A stretch of 64,000 nt of DNA from CAZAIO01 sp964485235 (lineage in GTDB: Bacteria; Chloroflexota; Dehalococcoidia; GIF9; UBA5629): positions 1 to 64,000 of the forward strand of contig CAZAIO010000001.1 of the NCBI GenBank assembly GCA_964485235.1, in the 5' to 3' direction. The translations under genes were made by a program, and so were the position numbers. The notes beneath the pieces are model-generated. The model was given only the letters and a program-made list of their open reading frames with translations, did no database searches and was not told where the DNA came from. Every line of letters starts with the position of its first letter. The first letter of the stretch is position 1. Below are positions 63,105 to 64,000 of this stretch, in pieces.

Positions 63105-64000
63105 TTAATCAAGAGCGATATTGGATAGACCGGCAGTCATTGTAGGCATGATCTTAAACATCTCTTCTACATCGAATGCGCCATCCTTGAAAGCAATCTT
63201 CTCCTCATCCATATAGTTAAAAATACTTACACGGCCTTCCATTACAAGGAAAATATGACCGTTCACTTTGGACGATTCCTTGCTCGATAGCCAGCATACG
63301 GCTGGACCGATAGCTTCCGGTGAACCGCCGATAAACTTCTTTTTCAATTCGTCAATAGGCAACGTATCGGCCCCCTCTATACCACGGCTTGCAGCGAGTG
63401 TCCGCATTCTATCATCAGGAATTGAATCGGATATCTGGGTAAGCGCACGTGGTACTATTGCGTTACATGTAATTCCCGACTTCCACAGGGCCAGCGCACA
63501 GGAGTAGGTGAAACCGATCACACCTGCTTTAGCAGCACTGTAATTCGGCTGTCCGACGTTTCCTTTTATCGCTGCATATGAGCTGCCATTAATAATTCGT
63601 CCGTATTCCTGTTTACCCTCTTTGATAGCATCTCTCATATGCCGTACTGCTTCCCTGGTACAATAGAAATGCCCGTACAGGTGTGTCTTTATGACCTGGT
63701 CCCATTCCTCATCGGTCATATTCCACAACATTCGGTCCTTGATAATACCTGCATTATTTACCAGAATATCTATCCTGCCAAAATTATCTATAGCTGTTTT
63801 TATGATATTATTTGCACTTTCCGGATTGTCCACCGAATCGTAGTTCGCAACCGCAATACCTCCGCTACTCTTTATTTCCTCAACCACTTCATCGGCTACC
63901 ATTGGTGTTTTCGGATTTCCGCTGGTTGATTTGCTCCGGGCATTGATTACCACTTTTGCACCTTCTGCAGCCATCCCCATAGCAATGCCTTTGCCAATCC
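63105..64000 (-). CDS. Short-chain dehydrogenase, N-terminus beyond the right edge
   Basis: At least 297 residues are in the window; the start is cut off. The frame is open to the edge and reads IGKGIAMGMAAEGAKVV, which is the end of the Rossmann glycine motif, so the ATG at 63980 is internal. Further motifs: INARSKS, VNNAGIIKDRML, INGSSYAAIKGNVGQ, catalytic Tyr-x3-Lys in NYSAAKAGV, and NAIVPRALTQ. An insertion, ASRGIEGADTLPIDELKKKFIGGSPEAIG, and a C-terminal extension of about 50 residues go beyond classical FabG. The HSD17B4-like group of hydroxyacyl-CoA or steroid-type dehydrogenases fits best. Substrate unknown. Confidence 0.88.
   Translation of the reverse strand, partial: IGKGIAMGMAAEGAKVVINARSKSTSGNPKTPMVADEVVEEIKSSGGIAVANYDSVDNPESANNIIKTAIDNFGRIDILVNNAGIIKDRMLWNMTDEEWDQVIKTHLYGHFYCTREAVRHMRDAIKEGKQEYGRIINGSSYAAIKGNVGQPNYSAAKAGVIGFTYSCALALWKSGITCNAIVPRALTQISDSIPDDRMRTLAASRGIEGADTLPIDELKKKFIGGSPEAIGPAVCWLSSKESSKVNGHIFLVMEGRVSIFNYMDEEKIAFKDGAFDVEEMFKIMPTMTAGLSNIALD

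Noticed and set aside
1..64000. CRISPR array, prophage or insertion sequence
   Set aside because: No regularly spaced repeats, Cas, integrase, transposase or phage structural genes were seen on either strand.

Overview
The window looks like chromosomal DNA from an anaerobic, probably monoderm-like bacterium. The best guess is a Chloroflexota/Dehalococcoidia-type genome assembled from a metagenome: there is a 100-base run of N at 8220-8319 and genes are cut at both ends. The placement is an inference from gene content and style, not proven: many lipoproteins, a short YidC, PlsY, FabL-type enoyl reductase, GTP-dependent PEPCK, a type 2 isoleucyl-tRNA synthetase, NfnAB, double-zinc-ribbon membrane proteins, and no outer-membrane genes. 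No phage genes, transposase or CRISPR array is visible.

Layout. 1-4.5 kb: an ABC export or lipoprotein-handling unit (lipoprotein-like protein, two ATPases, FtsX/MacB permease), then a degenerate tRNA-like element. 5-10 kb: a two-component system divergent from two secreted lipoproteins (DUF1566; arylsulfotransferase-like propeller). 10.3-14.4 kb: a molybdenum hydroxylase operon behind a perfect sigma70 promoter and a long leader, then a metallo-beta-lactamase-fold protein. 15.5-16.5 kb: a PadR-regulated small operon with a triple palindromic operator. 16.6-20.5 kb: a fatty-acid elongation cassette (HadA/HadB-like dehydratase pair, FabL, FabF, FabG). 20.7-23.5 kb: zinc-ribbon membrane protein, PlsY, universal stress protein, TPR lipoprotein. 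23.5-27.7 kb: a pantothenate operon (P1 peptidase, DUF2520 reductase, panD, panB, panC) behind an attenuator-like leader. 27.7-33.1 kb: a long non-coding stretch with a candidate structured RNA, then three flavin/Fe-S genes including NfnA and NfnB. 33.1-34.9 kb: a tryptophan T-box, a 17-codon leader ORF and TrpB2. 35.1-36.3 kb: HtrA protease.

From 36.3 to 44 kb, on the minus strand, runs an information-processing operon in transcription order rpsF-ssb-rpsR-rpmH-rnpA-yidD-(beta-propeller lipoprotein)-yidC-jag-ileS. Divergent from it are YchF, GTP-PEPCK, a dNTPase, DnaG and RpoD; dnaG and rpoD are the usual primase/sigma pair. The rest holds ffh, an SbcC/Rad50-like ATPase, uvrA, an AI-2E family permease, two small membrane proteins, a second double-zinc-ribbon protein with an OB-fold, and the C-terminal part of a short-chain dehydrogenase running off the right edge.

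The most interesting signals are regulatory RNAs and odd residues. They are the T-box followed by a Trp-containing mini-ORF and hairpin; the promoter-leader-terminator unit before the pantothenate operon; a candidate structured RNA near 28.0 kb; the PadR operator triplet; an Fe-S subunit in which a conserved cluster Cys is Asp; and a dNTPase whose conserved N-terminus extends past every ordinary start codon.
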